Source: Nostoc sp. KVJ3
GTDB taxonomy: Bacteria; Cyanobacteriota; Cyanobacteriia; Cyanobacteriales; Nostocaceae
DNA: 64,000 nucleotides
Assembly: GCF_026127265.1 (NCBI RefSeq)
Contig: NZ_WWFG01000002.1
Span: 2,604,001 to 2,668,000, forward strand
Reading direction: 5' to 3'
The first letter of the stretch is position 1; the number at the start of each line of letters is the position of its first letter. A program made the translations under genes and the position numbers. Positions 34,352 to 43,410 of the stretch are shown here, piece after piece. The notes beneath the pieces are model-generated. The model was not told where the DNA came from, ran no database searches, and worked only from the letters and a program-made list of their open reading frames with translations.

Positions 34352-35398
34352 TCAGCCAGTCAAACGCATTACTGATATGATTTTCTCAGCTTCATTTACT
34401 GTAATTTGCGCTAGGCCAAATTGTTCAATTACCGCGGCGTTTGTTGTCAAATGTCTACTCACCTCGGCTACCCGATACTGACTTTCTTGTGAAGCTAAAG
34501 CAGCTGGCAATAATAACTGATCTGCTAAATGTTCATCCACTGCTGCGCCAGTTCGATGAAACTCAAGTAGTTGCTGACAAGCCATCTCTGCAACTGTCTC
34601 AGCCGACAACCGCAAACGCCCAAACCCACCAAAGCCAGTTAAGCTGTTTTGATACTCAGCAGTTAAAAAAATACCCGCCCCAGGTGCGACACCTTTTTCT
34701 CGCAAAGTCTGGATGGCAACTTTCAAATGAGCTTCCCGTAACAAATTTTCGGCACGATTGGCCATTCGTTGGGGAATATGGGAAGGCAATTCTGTCACCA
34801 CTGCTAGTCCTCGTACTTGCTGTAACTCTCCCCGTTCCAGCAAGTTGATCCCGCCGAGTTGAGTACTACCACTTATCTGTAACTGTACCTCTCCCCCACC
34901 TTGAGGAAACCAGCCCCAAGCGCCTAACTGAACTTGGGCTTCAACACCCATACGTTGCAATATCGGCAGATAAACTTGCTCTATGTAAGTCACTGTTGGG
35001 CTAAAGTTTACATGAGTTCCACCCTTTAGTGTTACCTGGGAATTGCCAGATGCTAGTGCCAAAGGTAAGAGAATTGTCTGTAAAACGAGAGCGATCGCAC
35101 CCGCAGAACCACCTTGTTGTGCTTTACTAACATCAAAGGTATAAATTCCAGCTTGCACTACACTACCTGGAATGAATTGCAATAGCATTGAACCCAAAGC
35201 ATCACCCTGTAATTGAGCATTACAAATTCTCGCCGCAGCCCGAACTGCTGTTAAGTGTTGTGCTGCTAATCCTGGCTTTTTGCGTCCAGCACGAATGCCT
35301 GTAATCCTTATGGGTTTGCCAGTGATGGCGGCTAGACTTAAGGAAGTGCGAAGAACTTGTCCGCCTCCCTCTCCGTAGGAACCGTCAATTTCAATCAT
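34352..35398 (-). CDS. rtcA: RNA 3'-terminal phosphate cyclase
   Basis: RtcA turns an RNA 3'-phosphate into a 2',3'-cyclic phosphate using ATP, via a covalent AMP-histidine. The 348 residues begin at ATG 35398 with MIEIDGSYGEGGGQVLRTSL, then ITGIRAGRKKPGLAAQHLTA, GAIALVLQTILLPLA, GGTHVNFSPTVTYIEQVYLP and near the end VDEHLADQLLLPAALA, where the catalytic His lies. Frames before 35398 come from AT-rich DNA. No RtcB or RtcR gene is adjacent, so it stands alone here. Confidence 0.95.
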   Translation of the reverse strand: MIEIDGSYGEGGGQVLRTSLSLAAITGKPIRITGIRAGRKKPGLAAQHLTAVRAAARICNAQLQGDALGSMLLQFIPGSVVQAGIYTFDVSKAQQGGSAGAIALVLQTILLPLALASGNSQVTLKGGTHVNFSPTVTYIEQVYLPILQRMGVEAQVQLGAWGWFPQGGGEVQLQISGSTQLGGINLLERGELQQVRGLAVVTELPSHIPQRMANRAENLLREAHLKVAIQTLREKGVAPGAGIFLTAEYQNSLTGFGGFGRLRLSAETVAEMACQQLLEFHRTGAAVDEHLADQLLLPAALASQESQYRVAEVSRHLTTNAAVIEQFGLAQITVNEAEKIISVMRLTG

Positions 35399-35818
35399 GG
35401 GCGATTTTGGGATGTTGGATTTTGGGTTATCCCCATCGGCTCTTAAAATCAAACCATAAATTATAACCACCTAATAGCTAGATTGTTGGAGGTAGGTTAC
35501 ACAAATATACAGAGAAAGTTCTGATTCAGCAGAATTCATTCTGAATTCCGACCAAAAAAGCGCGCTAGCGAGTCTTCCCCAGTGGGAGACGCTATGCAAA
35601 CGAGCCTTCTAACTAGAGCTAAGTAGGTGGGTGTGAAAATTTATAACTATGTCATTGCGAACGGAGCGTAAAGCCTTCGGCATAGCTTCACTTAACGCGG
35701 TAGCGTCTCGTAGAGATAGCGAAGTGAAGCATAAGTCCTTCGGACACGCTTCGCGAACGCAAGAGTTTAGGCAATTTTATATTTCGTTACATAGTTAGAT
35801 TTATTTGAGCCATCCTAC
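35399..35818. repeat. Intergenic repeats
   Basis: These 420 bases contain dispersed repeat words: GAGTCTTCCCCAGTGGGAGA at about 35571-35590, and TTCGGCATAGCTTCACTTAA, GCGTCTCGTAGAGATAGCGA and CCTTCGGACACGCTTCGCGA at 35655-35760. No gene was found. Confidence 0.65.
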
Positions 35819-37165
35819 TTAATTTTGAATTTGGAATTGAAGAACCTTGCTTTTACCGGGGTTCATCAACCCATAAGGATCAACTATTTCTTTAAATTTT
35901 AACTGCTCAGGATCGATGACTTTTCTCCCCCCTTCTTCAATAATATAGGTATGAGGATTGGCAATACTCACACCCTGTTCTTCGTGATAGTGGATAATCT
36001 CATTAAGACGTTCTTCTGTGGTGTAGCGCACAAGTTGTAAAGCACCAGTAACTACGACACCGTTCACCCGAAAAAATTCCAAGTGCATCATCACTTCATT
36101 ACCAAAATGCTCGTACATCTGCTCTACAAGTTGCAAACTTTTATCTAGAGGAAACATACTTTGTAAGTAGGTGATTGCAGTATCTACACTCCGGGCGTGT
36201 AAGGTAGTGTGGTTCCAGCTAAATTCTGCTAGATGTATGCCTTTTCCTGCTTCTTGTGCTGATTTTTGATATGTAATCTGGCCGCCGTATTGCTGTACCA
36301 AACCTGGTAAGAATTCCAAACTCGATTCGGCAATTATCAAAAATACTGGATGAGTCTCTTCAGGAATGTACTGTTGTAGGGTGTGAAAGTATTGGGGAAT
36401 TTGGGATGCAAAGACAGAAATCAACTTCTTAATCATGCCATCAGCATTGCCAAGTGCCTGACCAAATTTTGCTGCTGTCATAAACTCTTCAAATGTGACA
36501 ATGACTTCTACCCAAGGATAAGCTGGCCCCAAGGGAATTTCTACTTCGGTGATAATGCCGTTAATTCCCCAAGCATGATTTACCTTTTGTACATCATCAC
36601 CGCGCAATTCGATCGCACGTGGTTCATCTTCTACAGTTACCACTCGCAATGCTAAGATATTACCGCGATCGCCTAGTAACCCATATTGTATTGAACCAAT
36701 TCCCCCACTTCCCCCGGCAATAAATCCGCCAATTGTGGCTGTACGGTACGTCGAGGGTGCCATCCGAATTTCCCAGCCGATGTCTCTGGTTTTTTTATCT
36801 AAAGCTGCCAACTTCACCCCAGATTCTACCCGCGCCACCCCCGGCTTCACCCAAAGAATCCCCTGCATCCTTGTCATATCTAGAATTACCCCACCGTGTA
36901 GGGGTACACATTGCCCATAATTCCCAGTTCCTGCACCCCGAATTGTTACAGGTACACGATGTTTTGCACAAGCAGCCGCAACTTTTAAAACCTCTGCTTC
37001 ATTAGTGGGACGCACTACGATATCCCCCACTTTTCCCTCTAGTTTCGGTACTAACACCGGGCTAAAGGAGTGATAATCCTGGGATAATTTTCCTACTTGG
37101 GCGGGATCTGTAATGATTTCTATACCTTCTAACGAATTAATTAGGGCATCTAATGTTGTCGTCAT
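35819..37165 (-). CDS. FAD-binding oxidoreductase (GlcD/VAO type)
   Basis: This 448-residue flavoenzyme has a PCMH-type FAD domain: VVRPTNEAEVLKVAAACAKH, VTIRGAGTGNYGQCVPLHGG, TIGGFIAGGSGGIGSIQYGL and AWGINGIITEVEIPLG. The C-terminal cap ends KEIVDPYGLMNPGKSKVLQF, the usual closing motif of the GlcD/lactate-dehydrogenase group. The substrate (a 2-hydroxy acid or similar) cannot be read from the sequence. It has no iron-sulfur partner gene nearby. A dead ABC binding-protein gene lies 190 bases upstream. Confidence 0.9.
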   Translation of the reverse strand: MTTTLDALINSLEGIEIITDPAQVGKLSQDYHSFSPVLVPKLEGKVGDIVVRPTNEAEVLKVAAACAKHRVPVTIRGAGTGNYGQCVPLHGGVILDMTRMQGILWVKPGVARVESGVKLAALDKKTRDIGWEIRMAPSTYRTATIGGFIAGGSGGIGSIQYGLLGDRGNILALRVVTVEDEPRAIELRGDDVQKVNHAWGINGIITEVEIPLGPAYPWVEVIVTFEEFMTAAKFGQALGNADGMIKKLISVFASQIPQYFHTLQQYIPEETHPVFLIIAESSLEFLPGLVQQYGGQITYQKSAQEAGKGIHLAEFSWNHTTLHARSVDTAITYLQSMFPLDKSLQLVEQMYEHFGNEVMMHLEFFRVNGVVVTGALQLVRYTTEERLNEIIHYHEEQGVSIANPHTYIIEEGGRKVIDPEQLKFKEIVDPYGLMNPGKSKVLQFQIQN

Positions 37166-37179
37166 AGCTTAATCCTTTT

Positions 37180-37280
37180 TTTTAACGCAAAGAGACACTG
37201 AGGAAAACGCAGAGGCAAACAGAGAATTCACTCCTCTGAGTTCCTCTGCGTAAACCTTTGCGCCCCTTTGCGTTTTAAAA
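37180..37280. repeat. Inverted-repeat spacer (AACGCAAAG / CTTTGCG)
   Basis: TTTTTTTAACGCAAAGAGAC with AACGCAGAGG is mirrored by CCTCTGCGTAAACCTTTGCG and CCCCTTTGCGTTTTAAAATC, about 30 bases per arm with mismatches. It belongs to the same CTCTGCG word family as the island repeats. Confidence 0.65.
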
Positions 37281-37352
37281 TCTTAATTCTCATGTTTCAC
37301 AGCATTTTCATGCCACCTCTTACTTAAATATAAAGTTAATAAGGCAATCAAG

Positions 37353-37568
37353 CTAAATTAGCCTGACTTTAAGATCGCTAGGGATTGTAATTGCTGGATT
37401 GGGATATGCAATAACACATCAAGAGTCTTTCTGAAAAATTGCTGTAACTGTGATTTGGGGAATACTTTGTGCTAAGGCGTTCACGGCATAAATGCCATAA
37501 CCCATAAAAAAATCTACCGCACCCTCCATCAACAATTGAGTATCACTAGGAATCTGCGGGACACTCAT
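37353..37568 (-). pseudogene. Remnant of an ABC transporter substrate-binding protein (NMT1/SsuA-like)
   Basis: The minus-strand frame reads MSVPQIPSDTQLLMEGAVDF, FMGYGIYAVNALAQSIPQIT, VTAIFQKDS, a TGA stop, then CVIAYPNPAITIPSDLKVRL. This matches a 70-residue internal block of NMT1-like binding proteins (GAVDFF, VTVAAIFQKDP, IAHPNPAI, DLKG). Both ends of a normal 330-residue protein are absent. It is clear gene decay, perhaps once linked to the neighbouring oxidoreductase. Confidence 0.7.
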
Positions 37569-37850
37569 TTAGTCTTTGTATTTATAAAGACTAATGGCGT
37601 AGGCGCAGCCCGTCGTAGATATCACCTGGCAAAATCTGCCGTATGCTGTTTGTGCTATCTAGTTTGCACCAAAGGTAACTTTATTCAACCGATAATTGCT
37701 AGTTAACGGTTAGTTGCTGTTAGTACAAGCAGCAATGAAACTGCTACCAGTCTACATAGAACTGTATTGAATAAAATTACGATGACTCAGGCGATAAATT
37801 GCTGTTAATGAGGGTGATAACGGATTCATAAAATAGTATGATGCTCTCTC

Positions 37851-38333
37851 CTATCTGCCGTTGTAGCTGAACCTAAATGTACACTCTAGAATCAACTTTT
37901 GATTCACTAGCGAATAGGGCTGAATTTCTAAAGCACGTTGAAAAGCTCGGATAGCTTGACCATACTCTCCTAGTGCTGCATAACACAAACCCATGCCGTG
38001 AAGTGCCCCAAAATGGATCGAATTTATTTGCACAACCATCTGACAATCTGCTAAAGATTTTTGATAATCACCAATGCTGTAATAGAGAAAAGCACGGCGA
38101 TTCCAAGCTTCGGCAAAATCTGGCTGGTCGTTGATTAGTGCTGTCAGGGCTGTTTCCGCTTCAGCAATTTCACCTGCATCCAGTAACTTTTGACTGCGGT
38201 CAATTATTTCCAGCCCATAAATTCCCTTTTGCTGAAACCAAATGCGCCAGATTTTTCTAGTTGCCTTGTCGCGGACTGTAGCATCCGGGTTTTTCAACTC
38301 TTCAAGTAAGGAATTGATAGATAAAGAATCCAT
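37851..38333 (-). CDS. TPR-repeat protein
   Basis: This 160-residue soluble protein has an N-terminal helical segment (LEELKNPDATVRDKATRKIW) and then about three tetratricopeptide repeats: AETALTALINDQPDFAEAWN, RAFLYYSIGDYQKSLADCQM and GLCYAALGEYGQAIRAFQRA, followed by LEIQPYSLVNQK. TPRs mediate protein binding; the partner is unknown. It stands alone between two non-coding stretches. Confidence 0.85.
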   Translation of the reverse strand: MDSLSINSLLEELKNPDATVRDKATRKIWRIWFQQKGIYGLEIIDRSQKLLDAGEIAEAETALTALINDQPDFAEAWNRRAFLYYSIGDYQKSLADCQMVVQINSIHFGALHGMGLCYAALGEYGQAIRAFQRALEIQPYSLVNQKLILECTFRFSYNGR

Positions 38334-39041
38334 GAATTTGAAATCAGTGAATATACCTTTATATTCACTTTCTCACAAAATATATCTACTGAGTCATTTT
38401 TAAAGTCATCTTTAAATTTGCGGTGATTAATTGCTATTTATGAATTTCCTGTGTGATTTATTGTATTCAGCAATATGACTAATATCACACTCAATATTTA
38501 GAGTCTTAAAAAAATAGATTTACCAGGAATTGCCAAGCGCTTTGATATTGCACAAGCTTAGTTGCGTTGCGCTTGATTTGAGCAAACTGGGGAATGTTTT
38601 CCAAAATTGGCGGCGCGATCGCATTGGGAGATATTTTTGCCGTTAATTATCGCTGATATAGCTGAGATATCTACACCTGAAGGTATAGAGGGTATAGGGT
38701 GGCACATCTTGATGTGTCGCGGTATACCACCGCTATCGCTATATTATTACTGAATTGGGAGATAGAGGCGATCGCTTATTTGGCATAAAATCAGCTAATT
38801 CACCATGATGAAATAACGATCAATACAGTAATTAACTGGACACTGCACAAATTGTTGATTAACAACTTTTACATTTGTCAAATTTAGAATTTTTCAAATA
38901 AATCCATAGATAGTACATTAATATGACCAATTTTCATATCCTAAATTGATAATTCTCTCAGACTATTTCATAAACATCCACTATAATATTGAATACTTCG
39001 ATTCCGAGACTCGAACGATAAATATTACATTGTAACTGCTA
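38334..39041. other. Intergenic region
   Basis: These 708 AT-rich bases include HIP1-like sites at about 38616 and 38766 and a hairpin around TGGCACATCTTGATGTGTCG at about 38700-38720. Otherwise nothing is recognised. The promoter of the MpsC-like gene should be in the last 100 bases. Confidence 0.4.
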
Positions 39042-39446
39042 ATGATACAAGCTAATATTGGAGAATTAGAAAGAGAAATATCACATCGGGTCATAAAATT
39101 ATATAGTGAGAGAATAGGTAAGTCTCCAAGCCAAATTATTTGTCATTTTTTTGAAACTGAAATTGTTATCTCTATAGAAAACTCTGTTACCCAAGCTGAA
39201 CACACTTTAATCAGGGGAGGTTATGCTAGTTTAGCTGAACAAGTAAGATTGTATTTAGAGAAAATAATTAAACCAGAATTAAAAAATTTGATTGAGGAAA
39301 TTATTGGTCAACCTGTATTAGACCTCATGACCAACACAAATTTAGCAACAGGTCGGACTGGGATTATTGTGGTTTTCAATCAATTGCCTGATGTTCCTAA
39401 TCCCAAATCTATCGCCAAGAGAAATGTAAAGAATTTAGCTGACTGA
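39042..39446 (+). CDS. MpsC-like (DUF2294) protein
   Basis: This 134-residue protein matches DUF2294/MpsC: GELEREISHRVIKLYSERIG, GKSPSQIICHFFETEIVISI, SVTQAEHTLI and DLMTNTNLATGRTGIIVVFN. The family name comes from a membrane-potential system of staphylococci, but cyanobacterial copies are untested and this one has no membrane helix. Its 3' end overlaps the tail of the convergent receiver gene by 38 bases. Confidence 0.82.
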   Translation: MIQANIGELEREISHRVIKLYSERIGKSPSQIICHFFETEIVISIENSVTQAEHTLIRGGYASLAEQVRLYLEKIIKPELKNLIEEIIGQPVLDLMTNTNLATGRTGIIVVFNQLPDVPNPKSIAKRNVKNLAD

Positions 39447-39810
39447 TGTGGCGACTGATTACTAATTCTAATTGATTAAAATCATAGGGTTTAGTAATAC
39501 AATCATCAAATCCTGTGAGGATAGCGAATTCGTCATCTTGGGTCGCTGTTAGAGGTGTTACTGCAATGATTGGGATAGTAGCAGTTTTTGCATCGTGTTT
39601 GAGGTCATTAATGACTTGATTTGCACTCAAATTAGGTAGCATTGTATCTAGAAGAATTACATCTGGTTGATGAGTTTGTGCCAATATCACAGCCCTCAAT
39701 CCTTGTTTGGTACAAATGCATGAGAAATTTAATATTCCTAGATGAGAATTAAGTAGCTCTAAATCATGTAGACTCCGTTCTACAACCAAAATTAAAGGCT
39801 GTCCATTCAT
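39409..39810 (-). CDS. Stand-alone response-regulator receiver protein
   Basis: This 133-residue REC domain has phospho-acceptor D55 (VILLDTMLPNL), a Thr at PIIAVTPLTA and Lys in the switch loop (CITKPYDFNQLE). In the acidic pair of beta-1, the usual DD is replaced by VVERSLHD (Glu11, then Arg), so magnesium binding may be weakened. No output domain is attached, as in CheY/PatA-type single-domain regulators. No kinase gene is adjacent. Confidence 0.85.
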   Translation of the reverse strand: MNGQPLILVVERSLHDLELLNSHLGILNFSCICTKQGLRAVILAQTHQPDVILLDTMLPNLSANQVINDLKHDAKTATIPIIAVTPLTATQDDEFAILTGFDDCITKPYDFNQLELVISRHISQLNSLHFSWR

Positions 39811-40127
39811 CAGCAGTTATTCCTGTCCAAGAAAGGCTAGGCATAAAGACTCCGCCCATCAGGAAAACCGAGAGGTCTTTTTTTCTGATAAGTTCTTAAG
39901 TAAATATACGAGGACATATTCATGGAACTAACTGGGTTATGAAATGAATCCGCTGGTGTATAATCCATTTGGTTACTCATCTCCTCTGGTTATCTATCTG
40001 CGCTGAATTGAAGGTAACAGCATAACATCATAATATCAAGCAAATAGTAGCATAGGTGATACATCTATTTGCAAGTATTGACTAAATGATTTGTGTCTGA
40101 TGCTGCGCGTCTCTAAACCCATATCAC

Positions 40128-40272
40128 AATACGGTTCGGTTAAGGTTTTTTGATGGAAGTTCTAGAGCGTAAAGATGCGATGAATCATCACAAAGACGCG
40201 ATAAATCGCCGTCAAGACGAAAAAATGATTATTGTAGAGACGCGATGAATCGCGTCTCTTGCCTTAACCGAA
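40128..40272. repeat. Repeat element with TACGGTTCGGTTAAGG ends
   Basis: CAATACGGTTCGGTTAAGGT at the left and GCCTTAACCGAATAC at the right form imperfect terminal inverted repeats about 145 bases apart. Inside are AGACGCGATAAATCGCCGTC and GTAGAGACGCGATGAATCGC, copies of the AGACGCGAT palindrome. The left end also occurs inverted at 51351-51373. Confidence 0.6.
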
Positions 40273-40315
40273 TACATATCCTTAATTACCTCTGGGGTTT
40301 AAGTCCCCCGTAACT

Positions 40316-40788
40316 ATAGTGTTTCCCAATGACATGAAATACACCCCACCCGCGCTGTCGCGCACCCTCCCCTCTTTAGTAAGGCTACGGTGTACACACA
40401 TCTCTGTAGAAACCCAAAATCGTTGGAGATCCCCCTAAATCCCCCGATAAATTGGGGGACTTTAAGAGACTTTTGCCCCCCTTTTAAGGCTACGGTGTAC
40501 ACACAAGTACTATCTAAAAGGGTTTCAGGCATTATAGACCCCTTAAATTGTCATTACGAGCGCAGTGATAACGGAGCGAAGTAATCACACAATCCCGTGA
40601 GTTTTGCGATTGCTTCGTCGTTCCTCCTAGCTGCGGACAGCCTGACAGAGCGATCGCACAATCCTATTCCTAGATGACGAAACCAAGTACTTGGGAGAAT
40701 TTTAAGACTTGTGTGTACACCGTAGCCTTACTAAGGGGAGGGTTGGAGAGGGGTGATTTTGTACCTCACCAGAGTTGGAAACGCTATA
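40316..40788. mobile_element. MITE-like element with long imperfect terminal inverted repeats
   Basis: The left end runs ATAGTGTTTCCCAATGACAT to TAGTAAGGCTACGGTGTACA (40316-40400). Its inverted counterpart runs from TGTGTACACCGTAGCCTTAC to TTGGAAACGCTAT (40706-40788). An extra direct copy of AAGGCTACGGTGTACACACA lies inside at 40487-40506. No transposase frame exists, so it is a non-autonomous element or a remnant. The small frames within it are not genes. Confidence 0.65.
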
Positions 40789-40881
40789 AATAAGCGGCAA
40801 ATTTTATGCTAGGGTCTAAATCATAGTTACAAAACTTAATTATGAATTACGTTAGCGTCTCATAGAGAGCATCATTGCGAA

Positions 40882-42222
40882 TTACGAATTACTTGAATTA
40901 TCTCCTCTTCGATCTTGTAAATGTCGGGCAAATGCGATCGCCTCTGTTGGTGTTGAAACTTTTCCCTCAGCTTGGGCTACGGCAATTTCTGTCAGCAGTT
41001 GGCCGATGATTGATGAAGCTGGAATATCTAATGCTATAATCAATTCCTTCCCGCTCACTAATGGAGTGGGATGAGCGACCAGATCATCAGGGTTCAGATA
41101 ACGGTTGATCAAAGATGTCAAGACTTGGCAGCCCTTTCCTTTGGTTTCTAAACTTGTAACAACTGCTGTGTGTAGTGGCTTTTCATTAGACATCGCCTCT
41201 ACCAAATTATCAAGTGCTACAGCTAGCACTGCCGTAGCGGGAAATACAATATCTGCGTTATGAAACAAAAAGTATTGTTCTCGCAACGACATATCGACTA
41301 CTTGAAACTGCGGTAATACTTTCAGAGCAGTGGTTACACCCCGGATTTCGGCACGACTATAAGTTAATTCCTGTAGTTCCCTTTCTGCTATTTCTGGATT
41401 TGGGTTGACTAGACTTGCAAGTTTAGCAATACCTAACCAAGTAGTTTTGATACTATCGCGGACATATTCTTGCAGTTGTGCCCCTAACTGTTGCCAATTT
41501 TCTGTAAGTAAGGCAGCTGCATTATCAACTGCTGCTAGTTTGCTCAAGCTTTCACGAGTAGCATTTTTAAAGAAAGGGGCAAGCAAGCCATCTTCCCAAG
41601 CGCTTGTGAGCCAAGGAGTACCCTGAGAATTTGCCAGCAGATAACCAATTTCTACCCTAACTCGTTCGGCTGCAACCTTGCTGATATTTGATGCCAAAGA
41701 ACGAATTGCTATTTGGGTAGCTGGCTCAATAGTAAAACCTAGTTGGGCGGCTTGGCGATAACCTCGCATTAACCGCAAAGGGTCATCTTCTAAGTTCGCT
41801 GGTGATACCATTCGCAAAATGCCCTGTTGTAAGTCTACACAACCTTGCAGAGGATCGATAATTTCTTGTGTATGGGGATTATAGGCGATCGCATTTACTG
41901 TAAAGTCCCGTCGATGTAAATCAACCTCTAAACTATCTCCTTCCTGTTGGGCAAAGTCAGCAGTGGCGTGGGGAAAAACTACACGAGCAATTTGTCGTTC
42001 GGCATCCAGTAAGACAAAACCAGCTTGGTAATGACGAGCGATCGCTCTTGCTACCTTTACCGCCTGAGATGGTATAACAAAATCTAGATCCAGATATTCG
42101 CGAGTTCTGCCAAGGATCGCATCTCGGACAGCGCCGCCTACCATATAAGCGGGTTGTGGCAGTAACTCCAAGCTAAAAGGCCAATTTTCAGGAGCTAAGG
42201 CAGAACGAACTGATTCATGCAT
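40882..42222 (-). CDS. CCA tRNA nucleotidyltransferase / poly(A) polymerase family
   Basis: This is a class II nucleotidyltransferase that adds or repairs CCA at tRNA 3' ends (or only C or A in split systems). From ATG 42222 it has 446 residues: PAYMVGGAVRDAILG (the GG motif), LDLDFV with the two catalytic Asp, FTVNAIAYNPHTQEIIDPL, and the RNA-binding block NLEDDPLRLMRGYRQAAQLG. The C-terminal half is helical and diverged. A TTG five codons upstream (42237) is less likely. Many cyanobacteria have two such genes, so it could be the A-adding or CC-adding form. Confidence 0.9.
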   Translation of the reverse strand: MHESVRSALAPENWPFSLELLPQPAYMVGGAVRDAILGRTREYLDLDFVIPSQAVKVARAIARHYQAGFVLLDAERQIARVVFPHATADFAQQEGDSLEVDLHRRDFTVNAIAYNPHTQEIIDPLQGCVDLQQGILRMVSPANLEDDPLRLMRGYRQAAQLGFTIEPATQIAIRSLASNISKVAAERVRVEIGYLLANSQGTPWLTSAWEDGLLAPFFKNATRESLSKLAAVDNAAALLTENWQQLGAQLQEYVRDSIKTTWLGIAKLASLVNPNPEIAERELQELTYSRAEIRGVTTALKVLPQFQVVDMSLREQYFLFHNADIVFPATAVLAVALDNLVEAMSNEKPLHTAVVTSLETKGKGCQVLTSLINRYLNPDDLVAHPTPLVSGKELIIALDIPASSIIGQLLTEIAVAQAEGKVSTPTEAIAFARHLQDRRGDNSSNS

Positions 42223-42308
42223 TGTAATAAAAATCAACCCAGAAACTTATGAATAACAGTTTGGCTTAAGTTAGATTAACAATAAAGGCCCCTGGAGTTG
42301 GTTCTATT

Positions 42309-42557
42309 ATGTGTATTTGCGTGAATTGCCACTATGTAGACAACTGTGTTACCTATCATGCCGTAGAAGGGCAGCACCAACAGCCTCACTTGACTGAAAC
42401 ACCAAGTTTTGATCCCAATGAACCTTCTATCAATGTCAACATTCGCACTCAAGAGGATTTAATTGAAATGGAATGGGATGTTGTTGGTTGTCTGAGCTTT
42501 AAGCAAGAAACGGGTAAGTGGTCGAAGTTGCGTCCTGGTGAATTAGTACCGACTTGA
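42309..42557 (+). CDS. ycf34: Ycf34 family protein
   Basis: This 82-residue protein begins MCICVNCHYVDNCVTYHAVE, the Ycf34 signature with four cysteines, then GQHQQPHLTETPSF and IEMEWDVVGCLSFKQETGKW. Cyanobacterial and red-algal Ycf34 binds an iron-sulfur cluster and affects photosynthetic electron flow. It is divergent from the CCA-adding enzyme gene, with 86 bases between the starts. Confidence 0.93.
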   Translation: MCICVNCHYVDNCVTYHAVEGQHQQPHLTETPSFDPNEPSINVNIRTQEDLIEMEWDVVGCLSFKQETGKWSKLRPGELVPT

Positions 42558-42862
42558 CAATTAAACGATAGTATGTTATTTCAATGCCCATTAATAACAG
42601 AACCTTGACAATTCAATACCAAATTTCTTAGTGAAAGCAAAAGTATTTATTTGATTTTGCACACTTAAGTTTTTCGCGGGGGTATAGCGATCGCTCAAAC
42701 CCTTATTCTTTCGTTGACCCTCTCGATAAGCTGCTGTGTAAGCCTTTGAGCGGATGTACTGTTAAATTTTTGTCAATAATTTTGGCTTATTGACAAATAA
42801 ATTAGACCCCCTCGAAAATGAGCCTTCAAAACCAGTCACCGTAAGGGTTATAGAATGGTGGG
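42558..42862 (+). promoter_or_regulatory. Probable CRISPR leader
   Basis: The 305 AT-rich bases upstream of the array include TTATTGACAAATAAATTAGA and TTGTCAATAATTTTGGCTTATTGACA-type words just before the first repeat. The degenerate repeat is at the other end (43230-43264), which puts the leader here and transcription on the plus strand. This is inferred from position only. Confidence 0.5.
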
Positions 42863-43264
42863 GTTTTCCAATCACTTACCCCTCACGGGGATGGAAACAG
42901 AGCTAGCCCTAAATAAGTAAACGCTAATCTCATGTTTTCCAATCACTTACCCCTCACGGGGATGGAAACGGAGATACGGACAAGGATAAATTCATTTTCG
43001 TTCTTGTTTTCCAATCACTTACCCCTCACGGGGATGGAAACGCAGTTAACTTAATTAATTTGGCTTGAGCATTTTTGTTAAGTTTTCCAATCACTTACCC
43101 CTCACGGGGATGAAAACAACTCAAAAGGCTTAGACACAAAGGGCTTCTTCAGGGTTTTCCAATCACTTACCCCTCACGGGGATGGAAACAGCTTTTGGTC
43201 AAAGAACCGTTTAACCTCTCCTGTCTAGGGCTTTTCAATCACTTCCCCTCACGGGGATGGAAAC
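42863..43264 (+). CRISPR. CRISPR array, six repeats and five spacers, no cas genes in the window
   Basis: The 36-base repeats start at 42863, 42934, 43006, 43082, 43154 and 43230. Each begins GTTTTCCAATCACTTACCCC and ends TCACGGGGATGGAAAC, with a CCCC...GGGG stem in the middle. Spacers are 35, 36, 40, 36 and 40 bases long and all differ. Repeat 4 has one change (GATGAAAAC) and repeat 6 is shortened and altered (CTTTTCAATCACTTCCCCTC), marking the distal end. The 3' end ATGGAAAC resembles the 8-base crRNA tag of type I-D/III arrays of cyanobacteria. No cas gene is within 20 kb on either side. Confidence 0.95.
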
Positions 43265-43410
43265 TTAAGATTGATAGGCATCAGCCATTCCTACATTAAT
43301 CTTGGCTTAATCTTTGCTTAAAAATAGCTTAATTATTAGGCATAGATAATGAAAAAGTGAAAAAAATACAATATCCATAAGTAAATATTGTACTTAGTAG
43401 GAATACTGAT

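Larger units (their letters stand above)
39811..40881. other. Long intergenic region, mostly repeats
   Basis: This 1,071-base gap holds the two inverted-repeat elements above. It also has GCGAAGTAATCACACAATCC words related to the 11040-11102 palindrome (about 40560-40625), and GAATTACGTTAGCGTCTCAT just before the CCA-adding enzyme gene end. No gene or RNA is recognised. Confidence 0.6.

Noticed and set aside
38990..39015. tRNA T-arm-like word (TTCGAGTCTCGGAATCGAA on the minus strand)
   Set aside because: No D-arm, anticodon arm or acceptor pairing was found around it.
40314..40584. Small frames in the MITE-like element
   Set aside because: They read through inverted repeats and share no protein family.
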